This document shows positions 45,201 to 56,774 of a stretch of 64,000 nt of DNA, one piece after another. The translations under genes and the position numbers were made by a program. The notes under the pieces were generated by a model. The model did no database searches and had not been told where the DNA came from. It saw only the letters and a list, made by a program, of their open reading frames with translations. Numbering within the stretch: position 1 is the first letter of the stretch; the number at the start of each line of letters is the position of its first letter. Origin of the DNA: Ceratotherium simum simum (taxonomy: Eukaryota; Chordata; Mammalia; Perissodactyla; Rhinocerotidae); contig NW_004454171.1 in NCBI RefSeq assembly GCF_000283155.1, positions 11,883,391 to 11,947,390 of the forward strand. Reading direction: 5' to 3'.

Positions 45201-45479
45201 AAAGAGCAGGGAGAGCGGAAAAATACTGGGATAGAGATGGGAGAGAATAGTACCTGCACATATGAAAATTCATCATGGGTGAAGAAAAAGTGTCTAGCGG
45301 TTGCCAGATCCAGACAGGTGAAGAGATTTATGGTAAATAAAAGAATTAATCAGCAGGGAGATGATAGCAATGGAAAACTAAAAAGTTCATTAAGGACATT
45401 TAGTTGTATCTATTTTCTAGATATAAGGAAGATTTTTTTTAAACATGTGAATATACCCCACTGGGGTGATGTCAGAGGA
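42251..45479. other. Unique sequence, longest repeat-poor stretch
   Basis: About 3.2 kb with no named interspersed repeat. It holds a purine tract at 42597-42635, a patch with several CpGs at 42700-43020, a 12-bp tandem duplication (ATTCAATATTTT twice, 43067-43090), and a C-rich run at 45001-45018 (C7-AA-C5-AA-CCC). A 146-codon Lys/Asn-rich plus-strand ORF at 45090-45530 runs into the L1 5' end and is probably chance. Confidence 0.45.
43774..44184 (+). other. 137-codon open reading frame, unrecognised
   Basis: The frame starts at ATG 43774 in a fair Kozak-like context (AAAAACATGGCTG) and ends at TAG 44182-44184. The frame is open further upstream to 43744. The N-terminus has a short hydrophobic run (AAIIFISLASLAG) after residue 10. 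The rest is mixed, with no motif I know, and the C-terminal part is basic (HLRSFFFRHQIWHNWD). It does not lie in a recognised repeat, which is unusual for the longer ORFs in this window. No splice sites, promoter or poly-A signal were defined. It is most likely chance, but it is the longest repeat-free ATG-initiated ORF here. Confidence 0.15.
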
Positions 45480-46284
45480 GGCCTAGCGAAAGGTCAGAAA
45501 TTTCAGTATGGCCCAGTGGTAACAAGGTAAGCCCGACTGCAGTGTCAGTGGAGTCCCCATGGGGAGCTGGAACTCCCATCCTTGCCCAGGTCTAACAAGG
45601 AGCCTCCCTGCTCTGCTGTCAACAGAGGCCCAATGGGGAATCTGAACTGCTGCTTTCACCTGGCAGTAATAAGTTTCCCTTCTCCCGGCCAGAGCTCTGT
45701 CAAAAACTGCCAGCTAAAATAGAAGATTTAAATAAGATCCAGAGTCTCCTAACACAATATGAAAATGTCCAAATTACAATAAAAAATCACCCATCATATC
45801 AAAAACCAGGAAGATCTCAAACTGAATGCAAAAAGACAATCAATGGATACTAACACCAAGTGACGAGATGTTGGAATTATCTAACAAATATTTCAAAGCA
45901 GCCATGATAAAAATACTTCAAAGAGCAATGATGAATATGCTTGAAACAAATGAAAAAGCAGAAAGCCTTAGCAAGAAAAATAGAAAGCCTCAGAAAAGAA
46001 TTAGAAGATAATAAAGAAGAAACAAAGGGAAATTTTAGAACTGAAAAATACAGTAACTGAAATAAAAACCTCAATAGATGAACTCAATAGCAGAATGGAG
46101 AGGACAGAGAAAAGAATTAGTGAACTGGAAAATAGATCAATAGAAATTATCCAATCTGAACAACAGAGAAAAAAATGAAAAGAGACTCAGGGATCTGTAG
46201 GACTCTAAGAAAATATACAATATTTATGTCATTGAATCCCAGAAGGAGAGGAGAAAGAAGGTTGGGCTAAAAATGTCCTTGAAG

Positions 46285-46405
46285 GGCCAGTCCCAATGGC
46301 CTAGTGGTTAAGTTTGGTGCACTCCACTTCAGCAGCCCAAGTTCAGTTCCTGGGCGTGGAACTACACCACTCATCTGTCAGTGGCCAAGCCGTGGTGGTG
46401 GCTCT

Positions 46406-46446
<41 letters not shown>

Positions 46447-46501
46447 AAGAGGAAGATTGGCAACAGATGTTAGCTCAGGGCGAATCTTCCTCAGGAAAAA
46501 A
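46285..46501 (+). repeat. ERE SINE inside L1, with internal (CA)n
   Basis: Sense ERE: GGCCAGTCCCAATGGCCTAG at the head, tail GAAGATTGGCAACAGATGTT and CAGGGCGAATCTTCCTCAGG, then an A-run. The duplication is AAATGTCCTTGAAG (46271-46284) / AAAAGTCCTTGAAG (46502-46515), with one mismatch. The middle has been replaced or expanded by a (CA)n run of about 18 units at 46409-46444. Confidence 0.9.
46409..46444 (+). repeat. (CA)n microsatellite
   Basis: About 18 uninterrupted CA units within an ERE copy, preceded by CTCTCGCG. Confidence 0.95.
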
Positions 46502-47135
46502 AAAAGTCCTTGAAGAAATAACGACTGAAAACTTTCCAAATCTGGCTAGAGACATAAACTTACAAATTCAGGAAGCTGAGTCAACCCCAGCAGGATAAAC
46601 TCGAAGAAACCCATGCCAAAACACATCATAATTAAACTTCTGAAAATTAAGGAAAAGAAAAATCTTGAAAATAGCCAAACAAAAATAACATTTTACCTTT
46701 AGGGGGAAAACTATTTGAACAACAGCAGATTTCTCATCAAACACCATAGAAGCTTGAAGGAAGTGGCACAACATTTTTCTAGTGCTGAAAGAAAAGAATT
46801 GGCAATCCAGAATCCTATACTCAGCAAAAATATCCCTGAAGAATGAAGAGGAAATCAAGACATTCTCAGATTAGAGAAAACAAAAATAATTTGTCATCAG
46901 CTGATCTACCCTAAAGGGATGGAGAGAGGAAATTCTCGAAACAAAAAAGAAATGATAAAAGAAGGAATCTTGGAACATCAGTAAGGTAGAAAGAACAAAG
47001 TAAGCAAAAGTAGAGGTAAGTATAATAGGCTTTACTTATGTCCTTGAGTTTTCCAAACTATTCCATGATTTTAGCAAAAACCATAACACTGATGTGGTTC
47101 TAAATGTATGTAAAATAATATTTAAGACAATTATA

Positions 47136-47773
47136 ATCTATTCTCATTATTCACACATTCTGTATTTGTGAATTTGTCTACTCATTAAAATTTATTTGTA
47201 ACTCTCAAATCAACACTTGTGACACTTTCACAGTCATCCACAGACAAGTGCAGAGTGGTAAAAAATTTCAGTCATCAACACACATGTTCAAAGCTGAAGT
47301 CAAACAAAGTGACACTCTCTCTTCTTGTTTTAGCTCTCATACTGTAAACAAGTGCCCTTTTCACTCTATTTAGTGCGACATGTTTTGCATTTTTTTTGTT
47401 TACGAATTAGCTGTTTAAAATGTCTTCCAAGTATAATTCTGAAGTTTTGTCTCATGTTCCTATGTGCAAGAAGGCTGTGATGTGCCTTATGAAGAATATA
47501 TGTTTTAGATAAGCTTCATTCAGGCATGAGTTATAGTCCTGTCAGCCATGAGTTCAATGTTAATAAATCAACAATATATACTACATATGGTGTCTTTAAA
47601 TGCAAACACACATAAAACAAGGTTACGTACTCATTGGCTGATGAAAACACAACCTGAGGCTCACAGGAATCCAGCTCTGTATTTTCCCTAGAATCAATGA
47701 TTTAGTATTTGCTAATTCAGTTTTCACAGAGACTTTACAGAACATAATTACTGTGAATAATGAAAATCAACTG
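47136..47773. mobile_element. Tigger/pogo-like DNA transposon inside L1
   Basis: About 638 bp inserted at TA in the L1. The left end AATCTATTCTCATTATTCAC and the right end (reverse complement CAGTTGATTTTCATTATTCA) are inverted repeats of about 20 bp. L1 sequence is colinear on both sides (TTTAAGACAATTATA then GGGAGGGTAAAGGAATGT). The interior has AGACAAGTGCAGAGTGGTAA and TAATTCAGTTTTCACAGAGA, typical of Tigger-derived elements. There is no transposase ORF. Confidence 0.8.
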
Positions 47774-50272
47774 TATATTATAAGCAAGGGAGGGTAAAGG
47801 AATGTAAAGAGAAGTAAGATTTCTATACTTTACTTAGACTAGTAAAATGATGAAACCTAGTTATTAAATGTAATATCTAGAGCAACAACTAAATAAGCTA
47901 TATAGAGAGACACACTTGAAAATGCTATACATAAAAATCAAAATGGAATTTCTTTAAATGTTCAAGTAACTCACAGGGGAAAAAACGAGAAATGAGAAAC
48001 AAATAGAAAAAACAGAAAACAAAAAATAAAATAGCAATCTTAATCCTTAACATACCAATAGTTACATTAAATGCAAATAGCCTTTAAAAATTAATTAAAA
48101 GATAGATATTTAACTAATCTCTGCATGTGAATTAACTAACATGACACAAATATTTGCTGTCCATAAGACATTCACTTCAGATATAACAATACGGGCAGGT
48201 TGAAAGTAAAAGGATGGAAAAAATTAATGTATACATTACTCAAAAAAGGCAGGAGTGTCTATATTAGCGTCAGACTAAGTAGATTTAACAAAAAAACTAC
48301 CAGAGACAGAGAGGAACATTATATAATGATAAAAGGGTCAATCCACCAAAAGGACACAGCAATCCTAAATGTGTATGTACAAAACAACAAAGCTGCAAAA
48401 TGTGTGAATCAAAAACCGACAGAACTGAAAAACTGACAGAATTCAATTTATAGTTGGAAACTTCAACATGTCACTCTCAGCAATTAATAGAATAATAAGA
48501 CAGAAAATCAGCAAGGCTATGGAAGAACTCAATAACACCATCAACCAACAGTATCTAATAGACATTTATAGAATACTCCACCCAACGGCAACCAAATATA
48601 TATTCTTTTCAAGTCCCTATGAAAGATATACCAAAATAGACAAAATCCAAGGTCATAAAACAAACCTCAAAAAATTTAAAAGACTTGAAGTTTTACAGTG
48701 TTTTCTCCAACCACAGTGAAGTCAAATTAGAAATCAATAATAGAAAGATAGCAGGAAAATCTCCAACACTTGAAAACTGAACAACACACCTGTAAATAAT
48801 CCATAGGTCAGAGAGGAAGTTTCAAGGGAATTAAAAAAATACATTGCACTGAAGAAAAATTAAAATGCAGTATATCAAAATTTGTAGGACACAGCTAAAG
48901 CAACATTGAGGGGGAAATTTATAGTACTAAATACATTCATCAGAAAAGAAGAAAAGCCTCAAATCAATAATCTAAGCTCACAAGTCAAGAACCTAAATGA
49001 AGTGCAAAAAGAAATCCAAAGCAAGCAGAAGGAAGGAAATATAAAGATAGCAGGAATCAATGAATTGAAAGCAGAAAAATAATAGAGAAAATCAACAAAA
49101 CAAAGAGCTGGTTCAATAAGATTAACAAACTTGTAGAAAGACTGGAAAAGAAGAGAAAAGACACAAATTACCCATAAATGTAGGAATGTAACATGGAATA
49201 TTACTACAGACCCTGTAGACAGTAAAAGAGAGATAGGGGGATAATATAAACTCTACACACATAAATTTGACAACTTAGATCACATGAATCACTTCCTTGA
49301 AAAACACAGACTATCACAACTCACCCAATAAGATATAGATAATTTTGAATTGCCCTATAACTATTAAGGAAATTGAAATCATAATTTTAAGATTCCAAAA
49401 AGAAATTTCCCAGCCTAGAAATATTCACTGGAGAATTCCAGCAAACTTTTAAAGAAGAATTAGCACCAATTCTACAGTCTCTTCCAGAAAATAGAAGAGG
49501 TGAGAACACTTCTCAATTTATTTATGAAACTAGTATTACCCCAATACCATAACCAGACAAAGACAAAGTACAAATAAAGAAAAGAACAGAATAATATACT
49601 TCATGAATATAGATGCAATAATCCTTAACAAAATATTAGCAAATAGAATTTAGTAATATATAAAAAGAATTAGACACCATGACCAACTGGAGTTTATTCT
49701 AGAAATACAAGTCTGGTTCAATATTTTAAAATCAATCTATATATTCCACCACATTAATAGGCTAAAGAAAAAAATTACATGATCATATAAATTGATGAAG
49801 AAAAAGCATTTGACAAAGTTTAAGACACATTCATGATAAAAGCTCTCAGAAAACTAGGAATAGAGGGGAACATCCTCAACTTGGTAAAGAGCATCTAAAA
49901 AAACCTAGAGCTAGCATTATACTTAATGGTAAAAGACTGACTGCTTTCCTAAGATTGGGAAAAAGGCAAGGATGTACACTCTCACCAATCTCATTTAACA
50001 AAGTGCTAGAAGTTCTAGCCAGTGCAATCAGACAAGAAAAATGAAAAAAATAAGAAGACACACAGATCAGAAAGGAAGAAATAAAACCGTCCCTATTTGT
50101 ATGACATGATTTCTACATAGAAATATCAAAGGAATCGATAAAAAAGACTCTTAGAACTAATAAGTGAGTTCAGCAAGGTCACAAGATACAAGATAAACAT
50201 ATAAAAATCAATTGTATTTGTAGATACTAACAATGAACACATGGAAACCTAAATTAAAAATGCAATACCATT

Positions 50273-50816
50273 ATGGAGATTCCTCAAAGAATTCAAAATA
50301 GAAATACCCTATGATCCAGCTATCCCATTACTGGGAATCTATCCAACGAACCTGAAATCAACAATCCAAAGAGGCTTATGCACCCCTATGGTCATTGCAG
50401 CATTATTCACTATAGCCAAGAATTGGAAGCAACCTAAATGTCCCTCGACTGATGATTGGATCAAGAAGATGTTTTATATATATACAATGGAATACGACTG
50501 AGCCATAAAAAAAGACAAAATCGTCCCATTTGCAACAACTTGGATGTGCCTGGAGGGTATTATGTTAAGTGAAATAAGCCAGAAAGAGAAAGACAAACAC
50601 TGTATGATCTCACTCATATGTGGAATATAAACCAACACATGGACGGAGAAAACTGTATTGTGGTTACCAAGGGCAATGGGGGTAGAGGGTGGGCACAAGG
50701 GATGAAGGGAGACATATATATGGTGATGGACAAACAAAAAAGTACAACCCAAAATTTCACAATGTTATAAACTATTAAAACATCAAATAAATACATAAAT
50801 AAATAAAATCTGCAAA
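50273..50816 (+). mobile_element. Younger 5'-truncated L1 inside the old L1
   Basis: A 544-bp sense L1 3' end. The ORF2 C-terminus includes WMCLEGIMLSEISQKEKDKH-like coding (about 50540-50605). The short 3'UTR has ATGTGGAATATAAACCAACA and GGTGATGGACAAACAAAAAA, then a tail with ATACATAAATAAATAAA. A perfect 17-bp duplication AAAAATGCAATACCATT flanks it (50256-50272 and 50817-50833). This is a textbook target-primed insertion. Its lower decay and its position show that it postdates the host L1. Confidence 0.92.
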
Positions 50817-52650
50817 AAAAATGCAATACCATTCACAATCACTAAAAAAATTAAATACTCAGGTGTAAATCTAACAAAACATATATGGGACTTGTATGAT
50901 AAAAACTACACAACACTGATGAAAGAAATCAAAGATCTAAATAAACGGAGAGATATACCATGTTCACGGATTGGAAGACTCAACAAAGTAAAGATGTCAA
51001 TTCTCCCCAAATTAATATACAGACTTAATGTAATTTCTGTCAAAATACCAGCAAAATTTTTTTGCAAACGTACAAAAGATTATACCAAAATTTATATGGA
51101 AAGACAAAAGAACTAGAATAGCTAAAATAATTTTGAAAAAGAATAATAAAGTAAGAGGAATCAGTCTACCTGATTTCATGACATACTATACAGGTACAGT
51201 AATCAAAACTGTATATTGGTGAGGAAATAGACACATAGATCAATGGAACATAATAGAGAACCCAGAAATAGACCCACACAAACATGCCTAACTGACTTTT
51301 GACAAAGGTGCAAAAGCAATTCAATGGAGAAAAGATAGCCTTTTCAACAAATGGTGCTAGCGCAATCTGACATCCACAGGCAAAAAAATAAACTTCAGTC
51401 TGTCTCACACTTTGCGCCAAAATTAACTAAAAATGTATCACAAACTTAAACGTAAATGTAAAACTATAAAACTTTTAGGAAAAAATAGAAATTCTTCAGG
51501 ATCTAGGCAAAGAGTTCTTAGACTTAACATCAAAAGTACAATCCATTAAGTAAAAATTGATAAATTGGACTTTATAAGAATTGAAAACTTTTGCTCTGTG
51601 AAAGACTATACCAAGAGGATCAAAAGACAAGCTATATATTGGGGAAAAAATATTTACAAACCACATATCTGACAAAGGACTAATAGACTAATGTCTAGAC
51701 TATATAAAGAACTCTCAAGACTGAAGAGTTAAAAAAAATTAAGAATCCAACTAGAACATGGGAAAAAGACATGAAGAGACATTTCACTGAAGATATAAAA
51801 ATGGCAAATAAGTATTTGAAAAGACGTTCAACATCATTAACTATTAGAGAGATGAGAACTAAAACCATTATGGGACACCCCTACGCACATATCAGAATGG
51901 CTAGAGTAAAAAAAATAACAACACCATATGCTGCCAAGAAAGCCGAGAAATTGGATCACTCATACATTGTTAGTGGGCATGTAAAATGGTACAGCCATTC
52001 TGGGAAAAGTTTTGATAGTTTCTCAAAAAAAAAAAAATAAACAAAACATGCAACCGCCATACAACCCAGCAATCACATTCCTGGGTATTTATCCCAGAGA
52101 AATGAAGACTCATGTTCTCACCAAAGCCTGTACACAAATGTTTATAGTAGATTTATTTGCAATAGCCAAAACCTGGAAATGAGAGAATGGTTAAACAAAC
52201 TTCAGTACATCCACATCATAGCAATAAAAAGGAAGGAAATATTCATACATGCAACAACCTGGATGACTTGCCAGAGAATTATGTTGAGTGAAAAAGGCCA
52301 ATCCCAAAGGTTATAGACTGGAGGATTCCATCTATATAACATTGTTGAAATGATAAAATTATAGAAATGGAGAACAGATTAGTTGTTGCCAGGGAATAAG
52401 AAGGGGGTAAGCAGGAGGGAAGAAGGTATGGCTATAAAAGAGCAATATGGGGGATCCTGGTGGCGATGGAAAGGTTCTGCATCTTGACTATATCAACGTC
52501 AATATCCTATTGTGATATTCTATTGCAGTTTTGCAACATGTTACCATTGGGTGAAACTACGTAAAGGGGGACGGGATCTCTCTGTGTTATTCCTTACAAC
52601 TGCACGTAAATCTACAGTTACCTTCAGATACAAATTTTAGTTATAAAACA

Positions 52651-53325
52651 TACCTGAATATGTTGCTCTCTCATAGGAAAAAAGGGAGAAAGAATCAATG
52701 CAATCCATTCCAATGAAAGAAATATCAAAATGAATTTTTCTGTAACGTAAAGTCATTCTAATATTCCAGACCAAATTTTAAAAATTTCTTCAGGGCAACA
52801 AAATTTTATTCATCAACATGCTTTCAGTAGTCCCCTGCAGTATCTATCTTACAATAACATTCTGTTTCCAGTCTTGGCATACAGTTGGTGTGTTCAATAT
52901 TTGTCTGCCTTTACTAGTCAATTAATTAATTTTTGCACTGTAATTTTAACTTAAAGATAGAGCACTTCAAAAGCATGGTGATCCCTGATTGTTTCCTGCT
53001 CAGGTGATAGTAGAGTGAAATGGAGGATTTCTTCCTGGTCGCCCTGAATGTCATCAACTGGATGCCAGAAGTTCAGTGAGAAGGAAGAAGCGGAGACAGC
53101 CACATATTTTGGAAGAGAGGTGAGCCTGGTCAGATGTATTGGAGGTGATGGCCATGAAGATTAAAAGGAACCCAAAGCTGGGCAGAAAATAGAAAAGACT
53201 TCACAGAAGGGTTGTTTACATGAAACCAAAAATGGAAATAGAATTATAAAGTTCAGCCCTTGGTGAAAAAAAGCGAAGATTTTCTTCAATGCCTCTTCGT
53301 TCTACTTTACATATCCCCTTTGCTT
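52651..53325. other. Unique sequence, no gene seen
   Basis: About 675 bp after the L1 3' end with no repeat recognised. Confidence 0.4.
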
Positions 53326-53329
53326 CCAC

Positions 53330-53520
53330 TGGCTTATTTATTCATTCAACAGGCATTTATTAAGTACCTACTGTATACAAGGAAGGCACTCGGAGAGAGA
53401 GTCAGAGATGTGAAAGGGAAGCTCCTTTCCCTTGAGGATTTTATACCTTGGTGGGGATGACAGAAATATGAAAACAGTAATGTCAGAACAAGGCATAATT
53501 GTCCCAAATGTCAAATGAAA
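53330..53520 (-). repeat. L2 fragment, antisense
   Basis: TTTATTCATTCAACAGGCAT, TAAGTACCTACTGTATACAA and GGATTTTATACCTTGGTGGG match the inverted L2 3' end. Confidence 0.7.
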
Positions 53521-54285
53521 CATAAGCAGTATGTTCTGGCAACTCAGGGTATTAAATACCAGATCACTAGTAGTTGCTCGGCCCCTGTGGATCACCCACT
53601 TCCTCCCAATGGTCTGGGTCTCCCACTCTGACTTGTTCTTCCTCAGCACTATTTACCTCAGGTCTCTACTCTCTGTTAGGGTTAGGCAGATAAATTAACG
53701 CCAATTAAGATACTAACGCCTGATCCTGGTTTAATCTTTGATTTTTTCAGATAACTTAATTCGTGGAAATAGGTAGACGAAAGCTTCAGTCATCTAACAG
53801 TTACATCACAGGAGAGAGGAGAAAGAGCAGAGTGTTCGAGAATTGGAGGGGCTCTTGACAGCCCTGAAAGTGCACCACAGAGGGGGCTGTCCCCAAAGCA
53901 GTCAGTCAAATTATGAGGATGACTCGCCTCTGAAAGGAACGTTCTGGGTAACGTCTAATTCACTAGAACAGACCTTGAATTTCTGTTATGGCACAGATAT
54001 TATTAAATCAACTCTAGCTAAAAACCAGAACATTTTCATTTGTCATTAGCTTGAGCCGATTGTATAATGCAACTCATTAATCTTTCTCACTGAACTAATC
54101 TCAGGTTGCAAAATAATTCCATCTCCTGGATATCAGTCCGATCTTTAGGCTGTAACTAGATTTCTAAAAACTTCCTTCATTGTAATGAACTCTTTCCTTG
54201 CTGACATCACCTGCTACATAAGCAGCAAGATCAATACGAAATAAAAACTTGGATTTAGGGCATATCTGAAAATAACAGATAGGGC
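53521..54285. other. Unique sequence, no gene seen
   Basis: About 765 bp with no repeat recognised. It contains short ORFs only. Confidence 0.4.
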
Positions 54286-54289
54286 AAGG

Positions 54290-54515
54290 GCCTTTGTTGA
54301 ACATGTAATGTATGCCAGCCATGTTCACATCCATCATTTCGTTTTAATTCATGTAACTACCTGCTGAGATGGGCATTAAATCTCTACTTTAGAATTTCAG
54401 AAAAAGGATTCAGAGAGGTTAAGTGACTTGCCCAAGGTCACACAGCCAGTAAGTGGTGAAGCCAGAATTTAAATTCAGGTCTGTCTGACATCAGAGCTTT
54501 ATGTACTTTCCTTTA
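54290..54515 (-). repeat. MIR SINE, antisense
   Basis: Well preserved antisense MIR: AGAGAGGTTAAGTGACTTGC, CCAAGGTCACACAGCCAGTA and AGTGGTGAAGCCAGAATTTA. Confidence 0.9.
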
Positions 54516-56193
54516 CATCCCATTCCATATGCAGTTTGGAACCAGGAGAACCAAAATAACTGTTCGTCATTTTCACTAAAGACGGAATAGGAATAAACAA
54601 CTTACCTTTCAAAAGTTTGAAAGCTTTCCTAAATAATAATGCCTGTGAGATATGAGGATCTATAACCACGGGGCGTCTTTGAGGTATGTATTAGAATGGA
54701 TTGGATGACAGACTGGAAGTCCTGTCTAAAAGCAGAGGTTGAATTAGAGCAGCTTGCTTCTAAAGATCACATCTGATATTCACCTTTCTATCTCTGCCAA
54801 CTGTTGTAAGATTCTTCAAAATCATCAAGCTGATACTCTCTAAAATTAACTTCTATATGGTCTCCATGGCTCAAATCAGCCCAAACCAGAGAGGTCATAA
54901 GGAGTGTCATCCCCAGCAGGTCCTGAAGACGGGCAGGTTGAGGCCACCAAACCTCTTCATCCCTTTAAAGTCAAGAGAAAGACAAATACAGGGGAGGTAG
55001 TTATCAACAATCACCACTGGTGAAAGGAGAAACAACCATCCAGGCATTCTCTCTGACAACTTCCTGCCACTCCCAATCAAAAAAAGAAAAAAAAGGATGA
55101 GCCAAGAAATCATCTGTTTTTTTTGTCCATGGCCACAATTTTCTCCATGCTCCATCTATTCTTATCTTCATACTTATTCCATTAGTTTGAGCATCAAATT
55201 ATAAATATAACTTATATATTATTTTGTTATACATTTAGTCACATGCTATAACAATTCCTTGGTTTTAAACAATATACCATTAAGAGAAGACAATAAGGTT
55301 TAGTAGCAAAAGCCATATGCCCAAAACCACAATCTGTCTCTTAGCTTACAAGTATGAGCAGATGGTCACAGGCCGACTAGGATGATTCAAACTTAATGCA
55401 TGATTCTGAATCATTTCCTTAGATGAGCACAAGGGTTCCAGCTTGAACCTAAAATATAGTCATCCTAGGATTCAGACCTTCTGGTTGTATCTGGAAGGCC
55501 CCAGTGGTGGGACATCAGAGGTCTTTGTATGCATGGGATCAAGACTGAAGAGACGAGTAATCAGGTACACAAGCTTGGTTCAAGATCAAGGCACCATGCA
55601 CAACTGGACAACTAGAGAGGAAGCAGATGTTGAGCACAGTGCAGTCACTCAGCACATCCAACTACCCAACACCATGAGCACAGTGTTTGTTGAGAGCCCA
55701 AGATGGCTCTCCTCTGGCCAGATAAGAATGTTACATGATGTTTAGAGACAGAGGAAACATGTTCAGATGTTTCAGAGGAAAGAGTCTCCCCACTTTGGTA
55801 GAGAATATAGCAGGGCTTTTGTGCATCTGCTACAGCACCTTTGACACAGCATGTAGAAAGTCAGTGTGACTCAAATGAAAGGCAGCTGACCCTGTGCTGG
55901 ACACAAAACGGGATGTGGCCAAGAGTCACCTCCCTAGTGTCTTGGTGGGCATCAGAGAACAGCACATCAGGTCACCACAGGGTAGGCTCAGCAGGACAGG
56001 GGGAGAAGTCATGCTCCACAAGGAACCTAAGAGGACAATGCTCGGAAATCCACCAAGATGCCCTTGACGGTTGCCTGAGATATTTGAGGACAACTTCAAA
56101 CTGAGAAATTGGAGATCTCACAAGAGTTTGTATTTAAAGAGAAGAGAAATATCACTGGCTGCTGTTATCATCACCTTCATTTCAGCCACTTAT
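54516..56193. other. Unique sequence upstream of the X-box
   Basis: About 1.7 kb with no named repeat. Plus-strand ORFs of 100 and 87 codons (55443-55745, 55841-56104) have no recognised motifs. A YY1-like CCAAGATGGCT lies at 55698-55708. If the X-box marks a promoter, this is its upstream flank. Confidence 0.4.
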
Positions 56194-56207
56194 GTTGCCT
56201 AGGAAAC
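56194..56207 (+). promoter_or_regulatory. RFX X-box (GTTGCC-TA-GGAAAC)
   Basis: GTTGCCTAGGAAAC matches the RFX-family X-box (GTTGCC, 0-3 bp, GGCAAC) with one mismatch in the second half-site. X-boxes near the start site are a hallmark of ciliary genes. It lies 36 bp upstream of an ATG followed by a consensus splice donor. Binding is inferred from the motif alone. Confidence 0.5.
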
Positions 56208-56242
56208 CCAGGTTACAACCTGCTGTGCTGAAACCTGCGATA

Positions 56243-56279
56243 ATGGAAGGATACAACAGCAACCAGACCTTGGAGAAAG
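56243..56279 (+). CDS. Candidate first coding exon, product unknown
   Basis: ATG at 56243-56245 (context GCGATAATGG, with G at +4) opens a 12-codon reading, MEGYNSNQTLEK, plus one extra base, up to a consensus 5' splice site GAGAAAG/GTAAGA (donor GT at 56280-56281). The upstream side has an RFX X-box at 56194 and no TATA box. This is the usual look of a short first coding exon of a gene with a small 5'UTR, possibly a cilia or sperm-flagellum gene on the plus strand. I do not recognise the N-terminus and could not find a second exon in the remaining 7.7 kb, which is mostly repeats. It could also be non-coding or chance. No family is claimed. Confidence 0.3.
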
Positions 56280-56281
56280 GT

Positions 56282-56774
56282 AAGACTGTAGGGAGCATGA
56301 TCAGCTATGAGTTGAATTATTTATTCCAGTAGCCTCTCAACATGAGGTCAGTCAAATTAAACAGTTAACTGTTCTTTGTTTCCTCTTTATTAAAAAATAC
56401 ATTTGCAACTAGGTTAGAAGCTCTGCTGTTTTCAAATCCAATAGTTTCCAATCCAATCCAATTTTTGGTCCGGACACCATATTCTCCTTCAAAAGACCTT
56501 ATGGACCATCTGCCTTCCCATTGCCATTCTAAAAAAGTCACCAAAATTAATGGTGCAATATTTGGTGTGTACATCTTCATCTTCATTTCTCCTAAACATC
56601 TTCAGGTAGAATGCATCTAAGCAGATCTCATTATCTTTTTATCAAACTCTGCTCCTCCCTCTGCAGCTTCTATCTCAGCAAACGACTGTCCTATACATCA
56701 ACAACCAATTAAAAAGCTAATTCCAGATGGAACATCTACCCTCCCTCTAATGAATAAAAAGTATAGCTATAATT
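56282..56774. other. Unique sequence, no gene seen
   Basis: About 490 bp with no repeat recognised. It would be intron 1 if the preceding exon is real. Confidence 0.35.

Larger units (their letters stand above)
45480..52650 (+). mobile_element. Nearly complete old L1 (L1M type) with three later insertions
   Basis: Sense L1 spanning 7.2 kb, about 5.8 kb without its inserts. The 5'UTR (45480-45700) includes GAGCCTCCCTGCTCTGCTG. ORF1 (about 45800-46950) gives ELSNKYFKAAMIK, then RTEKRISELENRSIEI (frame disrupted), then HNIFLVLKEKNWQSRILYSA-like sequence. ORF2 follows: the endonuclease near 48200-48720 has the conserved GDFN motif changed to GNFN (about 48452-48463), while KID (about 48627) is kept. 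The reverse transcriptase and C-terminus (48900-52300) are full of stops and indels. The 3'UTR (52300-52650) has TTAGTTGTTGCCAGGGAATA and ATCTACAGTTACCTTCAGAT. Inserts are at 46285-46501, 47136-47773 and 50273-50816. It is not mobile. Confidence 0.85.

Noticed and set aside
45090..45530. 146-codon plus-strand ORF, Lys/Asn-rich
   Set aside because: The composition reflects A-rich DNA and the frame runs into the L1 5'UTR; no motif.
48200..52040. Several plus-strand ORFs of 60-90 codons
   Set aside because: They are fragments of one decayed L1 ORF2 (endonuclease, RT and C-terminal parts), not separate genes.
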